Shown here: positions 34,313 to 44,269 of the stretch, in pieces | How positions within the stretch are numbered: position 1 is the stretch's first letter | Layout: every line of letters starts with the position of its first letter | Assembly (NCBI RefSeq): GCF_000720175.1 | Contig: NZ_JOIX01000029.1 | Coordinates: 1-64,000, forward strand | DNA: 64,000 nt | Direction of reading: 5' to 3' | Source: Streptomyces sp. NRRL S-337 | GTDB lineage: Bacteria > Actinomycetota > Actinomycetes > Streptomycetales > Streptomycetaceae | Program-made: the position numbers and the translations under genes | The notes under the pieces: model-generated | Told to the model about the DNA's origin: nothing | The model's database searches: none | Seen by the model: the letters and a program-made list of their open reading frames with translations, nothing else

Positions 34313-36235
34313 ATGCCCATGGACGAACGCACCCGGGCCGACGTCGAACGGGCCGAGGCGGCCCTCGTCGAGCACTATCCGCGGCTGGTCCGCCTCGCCT
34401 ATCTCGTCCTGCCCCCGTCGATGGGCCGCCACCGCCGGGTGCTCACCGCGCACGGTCTGGTCCAGCGGGCACTGCCGCGCACCGGTCGCCGGCGCCGCCC
34501 GGACGGCGGGCTGCCGGCCCAGCGCGGCCCGCTGCCCGAGAACGGCTACGACCTGGTGCGGCTGCGGACCCTGCGGCTGGCGCTGGCCCACGAGGGCCGG
34601 CCCGGCCGGGGGCTCCCGGCGGTGCCCCAGGTCTGGGGCCTGCGGCTCTTCCCCCGGGCCGGCGGCGCCGATGAACTCGCCCTGGACCAGGCGCTGTCCG
34701 CCGTCCCGGCGTCGGTCCGGGCCGCCATCGGACTGTGGCAGCTGGAGGGCCTGGACGAGGACGCCGTACGGGCGCTGCTGGAACGGGCCGGGGCCGCCGA
34801 CCCGGAGGCCGCGCTGCGGGCGGCCGAGCAACTGGACCGGGAGACCGGGGCGGGGGCCGCGGCGCTGCTGAACTCCGGGGAGTTCGACCCCTGTACGGTC
34901 CAGACCCGGCCGACGGACCTGCTGCGCCGCCGGCAGCGGCTGCGGACCGCGGTGGCGCTGGCGGCCGTCGCGGCGATCGGCGCGGTGGTCGCGGCGGTGC
35001 CCGGCGGTGACGGGGACCCGGCGGGCCGGCCGGCGACCCCCGCCGAGCAGGCGCTGGACCCCGCCAAGCTGCTGCGCACCCGCAACGAGCAGTGGTCCGA
35101 CACCGCGCGGGTGGACTTCACCGCCTGGCCCGCGCGCGGCCGGCAGGCCGGCGACGAGGAGCTGCTGGGCCGGGCGCTGCGGGTCTGGGCGGCCCCGCCC
35201 GCCGACGCCCGGATCACCGCCTCCGCGGGCACCTCCACCCGCCCGCCCGACCATCCGCCGCAGCTGCTGTACGCCGGCCTGATCGACAACGTCATGGTGG
35301 TCGTCCTCCACGACGGCGAACGACTGGTCCGCTACGCCGAACCCGAAGACGCCACTCCCACGCTGCACTTCGCGCGGGTGGACGACGCGGACCTGACGAG
35401 CGGCGCCGCGCTGGTGATCGGCCGCGGCAACGGCTGGATGCGCTATCTGCTCGCGCCCTGGATCTCCGACGTCGCCGTCCGCGACCTGCTGGCGCCGGGC
35501 GCCCCGCCGCACGGGCTGCACGTCGCCCCCGACGGCGTCACCGACCGCATCCCGCTCCCCCCGCGGACGGGCGGCGGCTGCGGGCACTGGCCGGTGGCGC
35601 AGTTCCGCCCCTCGACGCGGATCGGGGCGCCGGCCCCGCCCTTCCTGCTGGCCGACCTCAACGACCTCGTCCCCGTCCACCTCACCTACGTACCGCCGCC
35701 GCCCGCCGGCGCCGCGGGCCCGGTCGCGGGGCAGCGCGAGGCCACCGACCCCGCGGCCCTGGGGACCTGGGCCCGTACGGCCTGCGGGCTGGGCGCGCTG
35801 CGGGGCGCCGGCGTACGGTCCGTCAGCGACTGGGCGTTCGCCGTGCAGCGCCTCCCCGAGGACGGCGGCAGCGCGACCTGGGTGTGCACCCGCGCCGACA
35901 CCTGGCGCGGGCCCGGGAGCGCGACGGTCCGCTTCCTGCCGCCCGCCGTACGTCCGGGCGACCCCGGCCGGATCGCCGGCCGGTCCGACGGCACCGCCGC
36001 CTGCAGCCGCTACGGCCCGCACGTCGTCGGGGACGTCCCCTGGCGGTCGCCGTCCGGGAAGTGGTACCTGCTGGCCGCGGGCGGCCCGGACGTCGAGGGT
36101 CTCGACGCCACCGGCGCCCTCCGGGCCACCGCCGAGGGCCCCACCCTCGCCGCACCGGCCCCCGGCCCGGCCCCCGCCGCCGAGGTCGTCGGACGGCTGC
36201 GGAACGGGGGGAGCGTGCGGGCGTTCCGGCCGTAG
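34313..36235 (+). CDS. Membrane-anchored protein with sigma-70-like cytoplasmic region
   Basis: In this 640-aa protein, residues 17-55 (LVEHYPRLVRLAYLVLP) resemble sigma region 2, and 126-172 (ALSAVPASVRAAIGLWQLEG) resemble sigma region 4. One membrane helix follows at 212-230, then about 400 residues that should lie outside the cell, with Pro/Gly-rich loops and four cysteines that could form disulfides. It may be a sigma-like regulator tethered to the membrane and sensing through its outer part, or a protein that reuses the fold. No separate anti-sigma gene is adjacent. ATG 34313 or 34319 could be the start. Confidence 0.65.
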   Translation: MPMDERTRADVERAEAALVEHYPRLVRLAYLVLPPSMGRHRRVLTAHGLVQRALPRTGRRRRPDGGLPAQRGPLPENGYDLVRLRTLRLALAHEGRPGRGLPAVPQVWGLRLFPRAGGADELALDQALSAVPASVRAAIGLWQLEGLDEDAVRALLERAGAADPEAALRAAEQLDRETGAGAAALLNSGEFDPCTVQTRPTDLLRRRQRLRTAVALAAVAAIGAVVAAVPGGDGDPAGRPATPAEQALDPAKLLRTRNEQWSDTARVDFTAWPARGRQAGDEELLGRALRVWAAPPADARITASAGTSTRPPDHPPQLLYAGLIDNVMVVVLHDGERLVRYAEPEDATPTLHFARVDDADLTSGAALVIGRGNGWMRYLLAPWISDVAVRDLLAPGAPPHGLHVAPDGVTDRIPLPPRTGGGCGHWPVAQFRPSTRIGAPAPPFLLADLNDLVPVHLTYVPPPPAGAAGPVAGQREATDPAALGTWARTACGLGALRGAGVRSVSDWAFAVQRLPEDGGSATWVCTRADTWRGPGSATVRFLPPAVRPGDPGRIAGRSDGTAACSRYGPHVVGDVPWRSPSGKWYLLAAGGPDVEGLDATGALRATAEGPTLAAPAPGPAPAAEVVGRLRNGGSVRAFRP

Positions 36236-36423
36236 GGGGTGGCCAGGGGGACCGGCCGGCCGGCGGTGTGGCGCGCGGCGTCCGCCACGGAGGGGAATCC
36301 GGACAGAAGGTGTCGGGATTCGGTGTCAGAGTCACGCTGCGCCGGGCCGGGCGAGCCCTGGTGGGCCGCCGGCCCGTGCGCGCGGCATCTGACAGTGGGG
36401 CACCTGACATCGAGGAGTGGAAC

Positions 36424-37431
36424 GTGACGAGTGGGCACGCGACGAACGGCGGACCGGACCGGCCGGTGACCGCGGAGCTGACCGGGCGGGTGGCGCTGGT
36501 CGCCGGGGCGACCCGGGGCGCGGGCCGGGCGATGGCCGTCGAGCTGGGCCGGGCGGGCGCGCTGGTGTACGTCACCGGGCGGACGACCCGCGACCGGGTC
36601 AGCGAGGTGGGCCGCCCGACCGAGACGATCGAGCAGACCGCTGAGCTGGTGACCGCAGCGGGAGAGGCGGCCCACAGGGCCTCGGCCGAGGGCGGTGGCG
36701 GGCGACGGGCGGGCGGGACCGGGATCGCGGTACCGACCGACCATCTGGAGCCGACGCAGGTCAAGGCCCTGATCGAGCGCATCGACCGGGAACAGGGGCG
36801 GCTGGACATCCTGGTCAACAGCGTCTGGGGCGGCGACCATCTGCTCGAATTCCACACCAAGCTCTGGGACCTCGACCTGGCCGACGGCCTGCGGATGTTC
36901 CGCCTCGGCATCGACAGCCACGTCATCACCAGCCATTACGCGCTGCCGCTGATGAACCGGCGGCCCGGCGGTCTGCTGGTCGAGGTCACCGACGGCACGG
37001 CGTCCTTCAACCGCACCTACCGCGAGAACCTCTGCTTCGACCTCACCAAGAACGCCCCGCACCGCATCGCCTTCGGCCTCGCCGCCGAGGTGAAGGAACT
37101 GGGCGGCACGGTGGTGTCGCTCACCCCCGGCTTCCTGCGGTCCGAGGAGATGCTGGACCACTTCGGGGTGACCGAGGAGACCTGGCGCGAGGCGGTGGCC
37201 AAGGAGCCGCACTTCGCGATCGCCGAGTCACCGGCCCTGATCGGCCGGGCCGTACGGGCGCTGGCCGCCGACCCGGACAAGGCACGCTGGACCGGCCGGT
37301 CGCTTTCCAGCGGCCAGTTGGCGAAGGAGTACGACTTCACCGACACGGACGGCTCCCGCCCCGACTGCTTCGGCTACTTCGAGGACGTGGTCTTCGGCGG
37401 TAAGGACGCCACCGCGGCGGACTACCGCTAG
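36424..37431 (+). CDS. Short-chain dehydrogenase/reductase
   Basis: This 335-aa SDR has VALVAGATRGAGRAMAVEL as its nucleotide-binding motif and DILVNSVWGGD in the NAG position. The usual YxxxK catalytic motif is not obvious: around residue 200 the sequence reads RENLCFDLTKNAPHRIAFGL, so the Tyr is displaced or replaced. It is longer than classical SDRs. GTG 36424 follows GAGGAG. Its TAG stop shares the CTAG tetranucleotide with the stop of the convergent WYL gene. The substrate is unknown. Confidence 0.82.
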   Translation: MTSGHATNGGPDRPVTAELTGRVALVAGATRGAGRAMAVELGRAGALVYVTGRTTRDRVSEVGRPTETIEQTAELVTAAGEAAHRASAEGGGGRRAGGTGIAVPTDHLEPTQVKALIERIDREQGRLDILVNSVWGGDHLLEFHTKLWDLDLADGLRMFRLGIDSHVITSHYALPLMNRRPGGLLVEVTDGTASFNRTYRENLCFDLTKNAPHRIAFGLAAEVKELGGTVVSLTPGFLRSEEMLDHFGVTEETWREAVAKEPHFAIAESPALIGRAVRALAADPDKARWTGRSLSSGQLAKEYDFTDTDGSRPDCFGYFEDVVFGGKDATAADYR

Positions 37432-38450
37432 GCACCCCGATCGCCCCGATCACTCCCGTACAGCGCGGCCGTGCGCCGGGCGGCCGCCGCCAAGCGGTCA
37501 CGCAACGCGGCGGGGGCGAGGACCTCGCCCTCGGGGCCGAGGGCCAGCAGCTGGGAGTACGCGACCTCGTGGGACTCCACGCGGAGGGTGACCGTCAGCC
37601 GGCCGTGTGCGTCCGGCCCGCCGGCGGCCCGGGCGGCGTCGATCGCCTCGCGGGCCGCCGCGGCCTCGGTGACGTGCGGCAGGACGCGGACCCCGGGCTC
37701 GGAGAGCCGGAGCACCACCTCGGTACGGAGGATCGAGCGGGCGAACTCCGCGGCCCGCTCGGCCCAGAACGCCGGCAGGTCGAACGACGCGTCCCGGGTG
37801 AAGGCGCCGGGCCCGTCGTCGAGCACGTCGACGGCGGTGAAGCGGTCGATCCGGTACACCCGGAAGTCCCCCTCGGCCCGCGCCGCCAGATACCACACGC
37901 CCGCCTTCAGTACGAGGCCGTACGGCTCCAACTCCCGCCGCACCTCGGTGCGTTCGGCCCCCTTCGCCTTCCGGAGGTAGCGGGCCGCGATCCGGCGGTC
38001 GGACCACACGGCCTCGGCGATCGCGGGCAGCAGACCGGGCGTTTCGGGCTCCTTGTACCAGGCGGGGGCGTCGAGGTGGAAGCGCTGGGCGGCGCCCGTG
38101 GCGGCGTCCCGCAGCTCCGGCAGGAGGGCGGCGGAGACCTTCAGCCGGGCGGCGGAGGCGGCGTCGGCGAGCCCCATCTGCCGCAGTGCGCCGGGCACTC
38201 CGGAGAGGAAGAGCGCCTCCGCCTCGCTGCGGCCGAGACCCGTGAGGCGGGTGCGGTAGCCGCCGATCAGGCGGTACCCACCGGCCCGGCCGCGGTCGGC
38301 GTAGACGGGCACTCCGGCCTCGGAGAGGGAGAGCACGTCCCGCGCGACCGTGCGCTCGGACACCTCCAACTCCCGCGCCAGCTCGGCGCCGGTCATCGAC
38401 GGACGCGACTGGAGCAGCAGCACCATCTTGATCAGCCGGGCAGCACGCAT
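37428..38450 (-). CDS. WYL-domain transcriptional regulator (YafY type)
   Basis: This 340-aa protein has an N-terminal winged helix (ARLIKMVLLLQSRPSMTGAEL, then VSERTVARDVLSLSEAGVPV). The WYL domain at about 140-215 contains LEPYGLVLKAGVWYLAARAE, and a WCX-type C-terminal extension follows. WYL regulators sense nucleic acids or nucleotide ligands; PafBC, the activator of the mycobacterial DNA-damage response, is of this type. It has its own RecA-NDp-like promoter six bases before the ATG, suggesting autoregulation or membership of the damage regulon. The frame is open to 38639 but the upstream part is Pro/Arg-rich. Confidence 0.88.
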   Translation of the reverse strand: MRAARLIKMVLLLQSRPSMTGAELARELEVSERTVARDVLSLSEAGVPVYADRGRAGGYRLIGGYRTRLTGLGRSEAEALFLSGVPGALRQMGLADAASAARLKVSAALLPELRDAATGAAQRFHLDAPAWYKEPETPGLLPAIAEAVWSDRRIAARYLRKAKGAERTEVRRELEPYGLVLKAGVWYLAARAEGDFRVYRIDRFTAVDVLDDGPGAFTRDASFDLPAFWAERAAEFARSILRTEVVLRLSEPGVRVLPHVTEAAAAREAIDAARAAGGPDAHGRLTVTLRVESHEVAYSQLLALGPEGEVLAPAALRDRLAAAARRTAALYGSDRGDRGA

Positions 38451-38479
38451 GCCTTCATGATGCCGGGGGCCACTGACAA
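38451..38479 (-). promoter_or_regulatory. RecA-NDp-like promoter of the WYL regulator
   Basis: Minus strand: TTGTCAGTGGC (38479-38469), six bases, CATCAT as the -10, six bases, ATG. The -35 part is identical to that before the DUF6891 gene and both are exactly 29 bases from the ATG. The -10 is weaker than the TAGnnT consensus. Confidence 0.6.
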
Positions 38480-38556
38480 CGCCGGGGCGCGCGGGGGCGG
38501 GCGGTCGCGGGCCGAGCGGTCGCGGGCGGCCGGTCCGCCCCGGCCGGCAGAAAGAA

Positions 38557-38642
38557 GGCCCGGCCGTGGTCAGGGCATGACCGGCCGGGCCGTGGATTCC
38601 CGTGCGGAGGTTCCGGGCGCGGGTGGGTGACCTCCGCACGGG
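38557..38642 (-). terminator. Two hairpins downstream of aceE
   Basis: The first, 38557-38591, pairs GGCCCGGCC/GGCCGGGCC plus GGTCA/TGACC with a small bulge. The second, 38599-38642, has a 13-bp stem CCCGTGCGGAGGT/ACCTCCGCACGGG. They lie 28-113 bp after the aceE stop. Confidence 0.7.
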
Positions 38643-38669
38643 AGTAGGGGGCCCCTGGGAAGGGGCGGC

Positions 38670-41357
38670 TCAGAAGCCGTAGCGCTCGCGGGCCTCCTTG
38701 ACCGCGGAGGCCGGGACGTCACCGCGGCGGGCGAGCTGGGCCAGTGCCGCGACGACCAGCGACTCGGCGTCGACGCCGAAGTGGCGGCGGGCCGCCTCGC
38801 GGGTGTCGGACAGGCCGAAGCCGTCCGCGCCGAGGGAGGACCAGTCCTGCTCGACCCACTGCGCGATCTGGTCCGGGACCTGGCGCATGTAGTCGCTGAC
38901 CGCCAGGACCGGCGTCTCGACGCCGCTGAGCGCCTCGCGGACGTACGGCGTGCGCTGCTCGCCGCGCAGGGTGGCCTCGTCGGCCTCCAGTGCGTCGCGC
39001 CGCAGCTCCGTCCAGGAGGTCGCGGACCACACGTCGGCGGCCACGCCCCACTCGTCGGCGAGCATCCGCTGGGCCCTGAGCGCCCAGTGGATCGCGGTGC
39101 CGGAGGCCAGCAGCTGGATCCCCGGGGCGTCGGCGGGCACCGTGACGCCCGCCGTGGCCGCGGTGTTGAAGCGGTACAGGCCGCGGACGATGCCCTCGTC
39201 GACGCCCGCGGGCTTGGCCGGCTGGGGCATCGGCTCGTTGTAGACCGTGAGGTAGTAGAAGACGTTCGGGTCCTCGCCGGGGGCGGTCTCGCCGTACATG
39301 CGGCGCAGGCCGTCCTTGACGATCGCCGCGACCTCGTACGCGAACGCCGGGTCGTACGACAGCGCCGCCGGGTTGGTCGACGCGATCATCGGCGAGTGGC
39401 CGTCCGCGTGCTGCAGGCCCTCACCGGTCAGCGTGGTGCGGCCGGCCGTGGCGCCGACCAGGAAGCCCTTGCCGAGCTGGTCGCCGAGCTGCCACATCTG
39501 GTCGGCGGTGCGCTGCCAGCCGAACATCGAGTAGAAGATGTAGAAGGGGATCATCGTCTCGCCGTGCGTGGCGTACGCGGTGGCGGCGGCGATGAAGTCC
39601 GCCATCGAACCGGCCTCGGTGATGCCCTCGTTGAGGATCTGGCCGTCCGTGGCTTCCTTGTAGTACATCAGCTGGTCGCGGTCGACCGGCTCGTACGTCT
39701 GGCCCTTGGGGGAGTAGATCCCGAGCGACGGGAAGAGCGACTCCATGCCGAAGGTGCGGGCCTCGTCGGGGACGATCGGCACCCAGCGCTTGCCGGTCTG
39801 CTTGTCGCGGATGAGGTCCTTGACCAGGCGGACGAAGGCCATGGTGGTGGCCACGGACTGGTTGCCGGAGCCCTTGTCGAAGGCGGCGAAGGCCTTGTCG
39901 GCCGGGGCCGGCAGCGGCGCGAGCGGGTGGACGCGGCGGGCCGGGGCCGGGCCGCCGAGGGCCGCGCGGCGCTCCTGGAGGTAGCGGACCTCGGGGGAGT
40001 CGGCGCCCGGGTGGCCGTAGGGGACCTGGCCGTCGGTGAAGTCGCTGTCGGAGATGGGGAGTTCGAGCAGGTCGCGCATGACCTTGAACTCGTCCACCGT
40101 CAGCTTCTTCATCTGGTGGTTGGCGTTCTTGGACTCGAAGCCCTTGCCGAGGGTGAAGCCCTTGACCGTCTGCGCGAGGATCACGGTCGGGGCGCCCTTG
40201 TGCTCCACGGCCGCCTTGTACGCCGCGTACACCTTGCGGGACTCGTGGCCGCCGCGGGAGAGGTGGAAGCACTCCAGGATCTTGTCGTCGGAGAGCAGTC
40301 TGGCCATCTCGACGAGGGCGGGCTCGGCGCCGAAGAAGTGGTCGCGGATGTAGGCCGCGTCGCGGGTCGCGTAGGTCTGGAACTGGGCGTCCGGTACCTC
40401 GCGCAGCCGGCGGGCCAGCGCGCCGGTGGTGTCGAGCCGGAAGAGCTCGTCCCAGGCGGTGCCCCACAGCGTCTTGACGACGTTCCAGCCGGCGCCGCGG
40501 AACTGGGCCTCCAGCTCCTGCACGATCTTGAAGTTGGCGCGGACCGGGCCGTCCAGGCGCTGCAGGTTGCAGTTGATGACGAAGGTGAGGTTGTCCAGGC
40601 CCTCACGGGAGGCGAGCGCGAGCGCGGCGGTCGACTCCGGCTCGTCCATCTCGCCGTCGCCCAGGAACGCCCAGACGTGCGAGTCGGAGACGTCCTTGAT
40701 GCCGCGGTTGGTCAGGTAGCGGTTGAAGCGCGCCTGGTAGATGGCCGACAGCGGGCCGAGGCCCATCGACACGGTGGGGAACTCCCACAGCCAGGGCAGC
40801 CGCCGCGGGTGCGGGTAGGACGGCAGGCCCTTGCCCCCGGCCTCGCGGCGGAAGTGGTCGAGGTGCTCCTCGGTGAGGCGGCCGTCGAGGAAGGCGCGGG
40901 CGTAGATGCCGGGCGCGGCGTGGCCCTGGATGTAGAGCTGGTCGCCGCTGCCGTCGCCCTCCTTGCCGCGGAAGAAGTGGTTGAAGCCGGTCTCGTAGAG
41001 CCAGGCCGCGGACGCGAAGGTCGCGATGTGGCCGCCGACGCCGTACTTGGCGCCGCGGGAGACCATCGCGGCCGCGTTCCAGCGGTTCCAGGCGGCGATC
41101 CTGGCTTCCATCGCCTCGTCACCCGGAACGGCGGGCTCGGCGGCGGTGGGGATGGTGTTGAGGTAGTCGCTCTCCAGGAGCTGGGGGAGCGCGAGCCCCG
41201 ACTGCTCCAGGGTGCGGCGCATCAGGTAGGCGGCGCGATGCGGGCCCGCTGCCTTGGTGACGGCGTCGAGCGACTCGCGCCACTCGGCCGTCTCCTCGGG
41301 GTCGCGGTCCGGGAGCTGGTCGAGCTGGCTGTACGGCAGGCGCACGGGGTCGGGCAT
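38670..41357 (-). CDS. aceE: Pyruvate dehydrogenase E1 component, homodimeric
   Basis: This 895-aa ThDP-dependent E1 decarboxylates pyruvate and acetylates the lipoyl groups of E2. The ThDP-Mg motif starts [10 protein letters not shown], and [15 protein letters not shown] follows as expected. Length and the N-terminal RDPEETAEW segment match the AceE type rather than the alpha2-beta2 type. ATG 41357 was chosen over an open frame to 41540. A lipoyl-bearing E2 (SucB) and E3 (Lpd) are encoded 1-4 kb upstream on the same strand. Confidence 0.96.
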   Translation of the reverse strand: MPDPVRLPYSQLDQLPDRDPEETAEWRESLDAVTKAAGPHRAAYLMRRTLEQSGLALPQLLESDYLNTIPTAAEPAVPGDEAMEARIAAWNRWNAAAMVSRGAKYGVGGHIATFASAAWLYETGFNHFFRGKEGDGSGDQLYIQGHAAPGIYARAFLDGRLTEEHLDHFRREAGGKGLPSYPHPRRLPWLWEFPTVSMGLGPLSAIYQARFNRYLTNRGIKDVSDSHVWAFLGDGEMDEPESTAALALASREGLDNLTFVINCNLQRLDGPVRANFKIVQELEAQFRGAGWNVVKTLWGTAWDELFRLDTTGALARRLREVPDAQFQTYATRDAAYIRDHFFGAEPALVEMARLLSDDKILECFHLSRGGHESRKVYAAYKAAVEHKGAPTVILAQTVKGFTLGKGFESKNANHQMKKLTVDEFKVMRDLLELPISDSDFTDGQVPYGHPGADSPEVRYLQERRAALGGPAPARRVHPLAPLPAPADKAFAAFDKGSGNQSVATTMAFVRLVKDLIRDKQTGKRWVPIVPDEARTFGMESLFPSLGIYSPKGQTYEPVDRDQLMYYKEATDGQILNEGITEAGSMADFIAAATAYATHGETMIPFYIFYSMFGWQRTADQMWQLGDQLGKGFLVGATAGRTTLTGEGLQHADGHSPMIASTNPAALSYDPAFAYEVAAIVKDGLRRMYGETAPGEDPNVFYYLTVYNEPMPQPAKPAGVDEGIVRGLYRFNTAATAGVTVPADAPGIQLLASGTAIHWALRAQRMLADEWGVAADVWSATSWTELRRDALEADEATLRGEQRTPYVREALSGVETPVLAVSDYMRQVPDQIAQWVEQDWSSLGADGFGLSDTREAARRHFGVDAESLVVAALAQLARRGDVPASAVKEARERYGF

Positions 41358-41655
41358 GGGTGGCCCCTTTCCGGACGGGAGGGAAGCTCGGGGGTGCCGT
41401 CGAGGACCGGGCCGCGCGCGTGGGCTGCGGCGGGATCTCGACGGCACCCGGATGCGAGTTCGGCAGTTTCGGCAGGCAGGGTGTCGCGCCCCGTCGGAAG
41501 ACGATACGCCCCTGATCGATGATCGATCAACGCTGAGCAACCGGAAAACCGCAGGTCGGCACGGGGTGCCGCGATTTCGGGCACTCGGTGCCAGCCCCGG
41601 AGGGGTCCTCCGCTATGCCGCGCCGGGGCCCCTCGGGCCCGCCCGGCGCACCCGT
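41358..41655. other. Intergenic region upstream of aceE
   Basis: 298 bp between the GntR stop and aceE contain a less GC-rich stretch with CGATGATCGATC near 41517-41528 (GATCGATGATCGATC is near-palindromic). This could be an aceE operator. No gene is seen. Confidence 0.4.
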
Positions 41656-42279
41656 TCAGACCCTCGGTGCGCAGCTCAGCACGTGTGTCTTGAGCAGCGT
41701 GCCGATCTTCGGGTCACGCCGCCGGAACGCGTCCACGATCTCCTGGTGGTCCTGGGCGTGCGAGCGCTGCTCCGGGCTGAACCAGCGGATCGACAGCGCC
41801 GTCCAGACCTCGATGCCCAGCGACTCCCAGGTGTGCAGCAGCACGGCGTTCCCGGCGGCCCGCACGATCTCCCGGTGGAACGCCACGGTGTGCCGCACCT
41901 GCGCCTCCCCGTCGCCCGCCCGGTCCGCCTCGCGCAGCGCCGCCACCTCCCGCTCCAGTGCGGCGGTGTCCTCCGCCAGCCGCCCCGCGGCCAGCTCCGC
42001 GGCGACCTGCTCCAGCCCGGCCCGCACCGGGTAGCTCTCCTTGAGGTCGGCCGCGGTCAGGTTCCGCACCCGTACGCCCTTGTTGGGCGCCGACTCGATC
42101 AGCCGCAGCGACTCCAGCTCGCGCAGCGCCTCCCGTACGGGCGTCTGGCTGACCTCCAGCTCCACCGCGATCCGCCGCTCGACGATCCGCTCGCCCGGCT
42201 GCCAGCGGCCGCTGACGATCCCCTCGAGGATGTGCTCGCGGATCTGCTCGCGCAGCGAATGGACGACGGGCGGGGTCAT
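41656..42279 (-). CDS. GntR/FadR-type transcriptional regulator (FCD)
   Basis: This 207-aa protein has an N-terminal GntR winged helix (SLREQIREHILEGIVSGRWQ, then VSQTPVREALRELESLRLIE). An all-helical FCD ligand domain follows with the metal-binding pattern FHREIV and late His residues. FCD regulators often sense carboxylic acids. Its position directly upstream of aceE suggests it regulates pyruvate dehydrogenase in response to a central metabolite. AAGGAGC precedes ATG 42279. Confidence 0.88.
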   Translation of the reverse strand: MTPPVVHSLREQIREHILEGIVSGRWQPGERIVERRIAVELEVSQTPVREALRELESLRLIESAPNKGVRVRNLTAADLKESYPVRAGLEQVAAELAAGRLAEDTAALEREVAALREADRAGDGEAQVRHTVAFHREIVRAAGNAVLLHTWESLGIEVWTALSIRWFSPEQRSHAQDHQEIVDAFRRRDPKIGTLLKTHVLSCAPRV

Positions 42280-42365
42280 GAGGTGCTCCTTCAGAGCGGG
42301 GGGTGACGCGGCGGGTGGCGAGGGGGCCATTATCCGGGACGGCGGCCGGACGGCGGCATGCAGAA

Positions 42366-42412
42366 GGGCCGGCCCCGGTCCGTACGGATGCCGTACGAAC
42401 CGGGGCCGGCCC
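42366..42412 (-). terminator. Long hairpin downstream of sucB
   Basis: A 14-bp stem GGGCCGGCCCCGGT/ACCGGGGCCGGCCC is followed, after one mismatch, by a 7-bp stem CGTACGG/CCGTACG with loop ATG. It begins 34 bp after the sucB stop. Confidence 0.85.
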
Positions 42413-42446
42413 CTGCTGCTACACGCCTACCGGGTGACTGCCGGGC

Positions 42447-44174
42447 TCAGAGACCGATCTCGGTCTCGAACTCGGCGGCCTCCAGGATCTGCTTGACCGT
42501 GGTCAGGTAGCGGGCGGCGTCGGCGCCGTCCACCAGACGGTGGTCGTAGGAGAGCGCGAGGTAGGTCATGTCGCGCACCGCGATGGTCTCGCCGAGGTCC
42601 GGGTGGTTGATGACCACCGGACGCTTGACGGTCGCGCCGATGCCCAGGATGCCGACCTGGTTCGGGGGCACGATCACGGTGTCGAACAGCGCGCCGCGCG
42701 ACCCGGTGTTGGAGATCGTGAAGGTCGCACCGGACAGCTCGTCCGGGGTGATCTTGTTCGCCCGGACCTTGCCCGCCAGCTCCGCGGTCTTGCGGGCGAT
42801 ACCGGCGATGTTGAGGTCGCCCGCACCCTTGATGACCGGGGTCATCAGGCCCTTCTCCGCGTCCACCGCGATACCGATGTTCTCGGTGTCGAAGTAGGTG
42901 ATGGTGCCCTCGTCCTCGTTGATCCGGGCGTTGACGACCGGGTGGGCCTTCAGCGCCTGGACGGCGGCCTTGACGAAGAACGGCATCGGGGAGAGCTTGA
43001 CGCCCTCACGCTGCGCGAAGGCGTCCTTGGCCTTGTTGCGCATCCGCATGATCGCGGTGATGTCCACCTCGACCACGGTGGTCAGCTGCGCCTGGCCGTG
43101 CAGGGCCTTCATCATGTTGTCGCCGATGACCTTGCGCATCCGCGGCATCTTGACGGTCTGACCGCGCAGCGGGGAGACCTCCAGCGCCGGGGCCTTCGAC
43201 GGCGCGGCGGCCGGCGCGGCGGCAGGCACAGCGGCCTTGGCGGCCTCGGCGGCGGCGATGACGTCCTGCTTGCGGATCCGGCCACCGACACCGGTGCCCT
43301 TGACCGTGGCGAGGTCCACGCCGCTCTCCGCGGCGAGCTTGCGCACCAGCGGGGTGACGTAGGCGCCCTCGCCCTCACCGGCGGCCGGGGCCGGGGTGAC
43401 CGGAGCCGGGGCGGCCGGAGCCGGCGCGGGGGCCGGAGCCGGCGCCGCGGGGGCGGCCGGGGCGGCGGGCGCCGGAGCGGCCGGCGCGGGCGCCGGAGCC
43501 GGGGTGGGCTCGGCGGCCGGAGCCGGGGCGGCCGGGGCCGGAGCCGCGGGGGCGGCGGGGGCCGCGCCCTTGGCGCCGATGACGGCGAGCTTGGCGCCGA
43601 CCTCGGCGGTCTCGTCCTCGCCGACCACGATCTCCAGCAGGGTGCCGGAGGCCGGCGCCGGGATCTCGGTGTCGACCTTGTCGGTGGAGACCTCCAGCAG
43701 CGGCTCGTCGGCCGAGACCTCCTCGCCGACCTCCTTCAGCCAGCGGGTGACGGTGCCCTCGGTGACGCTCTCACCGAGCGCGGGGAGGACGACGTCGGTG
43801 CCCTCGGCGCCGCCCGCGGGGGCGGCGGGGGCCGGGGCCTCGGCGGCCGGGGCCGGAGCCGCGGCGGGCTCGGGCTGCGCGGCCGGGGCGGGGGCCTCGG
43901 CGGCGGCCGGGGCCGGGGCAGCGGCCGGCGCACCGGTGCCGTCGTCGATGACGGCCAGCTCGGCGCCGACCTCGACGGTCTCGTCCTCGGCCACCTTGAT
44001 GGAGGTCAGGATGCCGGCGGCCGGGGCCGGGATCTCGGTGTCGACCTTGTCGGTCGACACCTCCAGCAGAGGCTCGTCGGCCTCTACGCGCTCACCCTCG
44101 GCCTTCAGCCAGCGAGTGACGGTGCCCTCGGTGACGCTCTCGCCGAGCGCCGGAAGGGATACGGAAACCGCCAT
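42447..44174 (-). CDS. sucB: Dihydrolipoamide acyltransferase (E2), 2-oxoglutarate dehydrogenase type
   Basis: This 575-aa protein has two N-terminal lipoyl domains, each with the [13 protein letters not shown] lipoyl-Lys motif (about 42 and 162). They are joined by long Ala/Pro linkers, followed by an E3/E1-binding domain ([17 protein letters not shown]). The catalytic domain ends with the active-site [17 protein letters not shown]. Family members in Actinobacteria often serve both pyruvate and 2-oxoglutarate dehydrogenases, consistent with aceE and lpd being neighbours. The lipoyl domains are duplicated and nearly identical over long stretches. Confidence 0.93.
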   Translation of the reverse strand: MAVSVSLPALGESVTEGTVTRWLKAEGERVEADEPLLEVSTDKVDTEIPAPAAGILTSIKVAEDETVEVGAELAVIDDGTGAPAAAPAPAAAEAPAPAAQPEPAAAPAPAAEAPAPAAPAGGAEGTDVVLPALGESVTEGTVTRWLKEVGEEVSADEPLLEVSTDKVDTEIPAPASGTLLEIVVGEDETAEVGAKLAVIGAKGAAPAAPAAPAPAAPAPAAEPTPAPAPAPAAPAPAAPAAPAAPAPAPAPAPAAPAPVTPAPAAGEGEGAYVTPLVRKLAAESGVDLATVKGTGVGGRIRKQDVIAAAEAAKAAVPAAAPAAAPSKAPALEVSPLRGQTVKMPRMRKVIGDNMMKALHGQAQLTTVVEVDITAIMRMRNKAKDAFAQREGVKLSPMPFFVKAAVQALKAHPVVNARINEDEGTITYFDTENIGIAVDAEKGLMTPVIKGAGDLNIAGIARKTAELAGKVRANKITPDELSGATFTISNTGSRGALFDTVIVPPNQVGILGIGATVKRPVVINHPDLGETIAVRDMTYLALSYDHRLVDGADAARYLTTVKQILEAAEFETEIGL

Positions 44175-44200
44175 GGTTTCGGTTGCTCCTTACGGGATTG

Positions 44201-44245
44201 GGGTCTCCCCTGCCCGAGCCGGTTTCGAGGGCTCGGGGAAGGGAT
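44201..44245. repeat. Palindromic element between lpd and sucB
   Basis: CTCCCCTGCCCGAGCC faces GGCTCGGGGAAGGG across a 9-base loop. Its composition resembles the element inserted in glnII, so it may be a second member of the same dispersed palindrome family. It could also act as an mRNA-processing or attenuation hairpin. Confidence 0.5.
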
Positions 44246-44269
44246 GTGGTCGTCGCGCCCGGACTCGGG

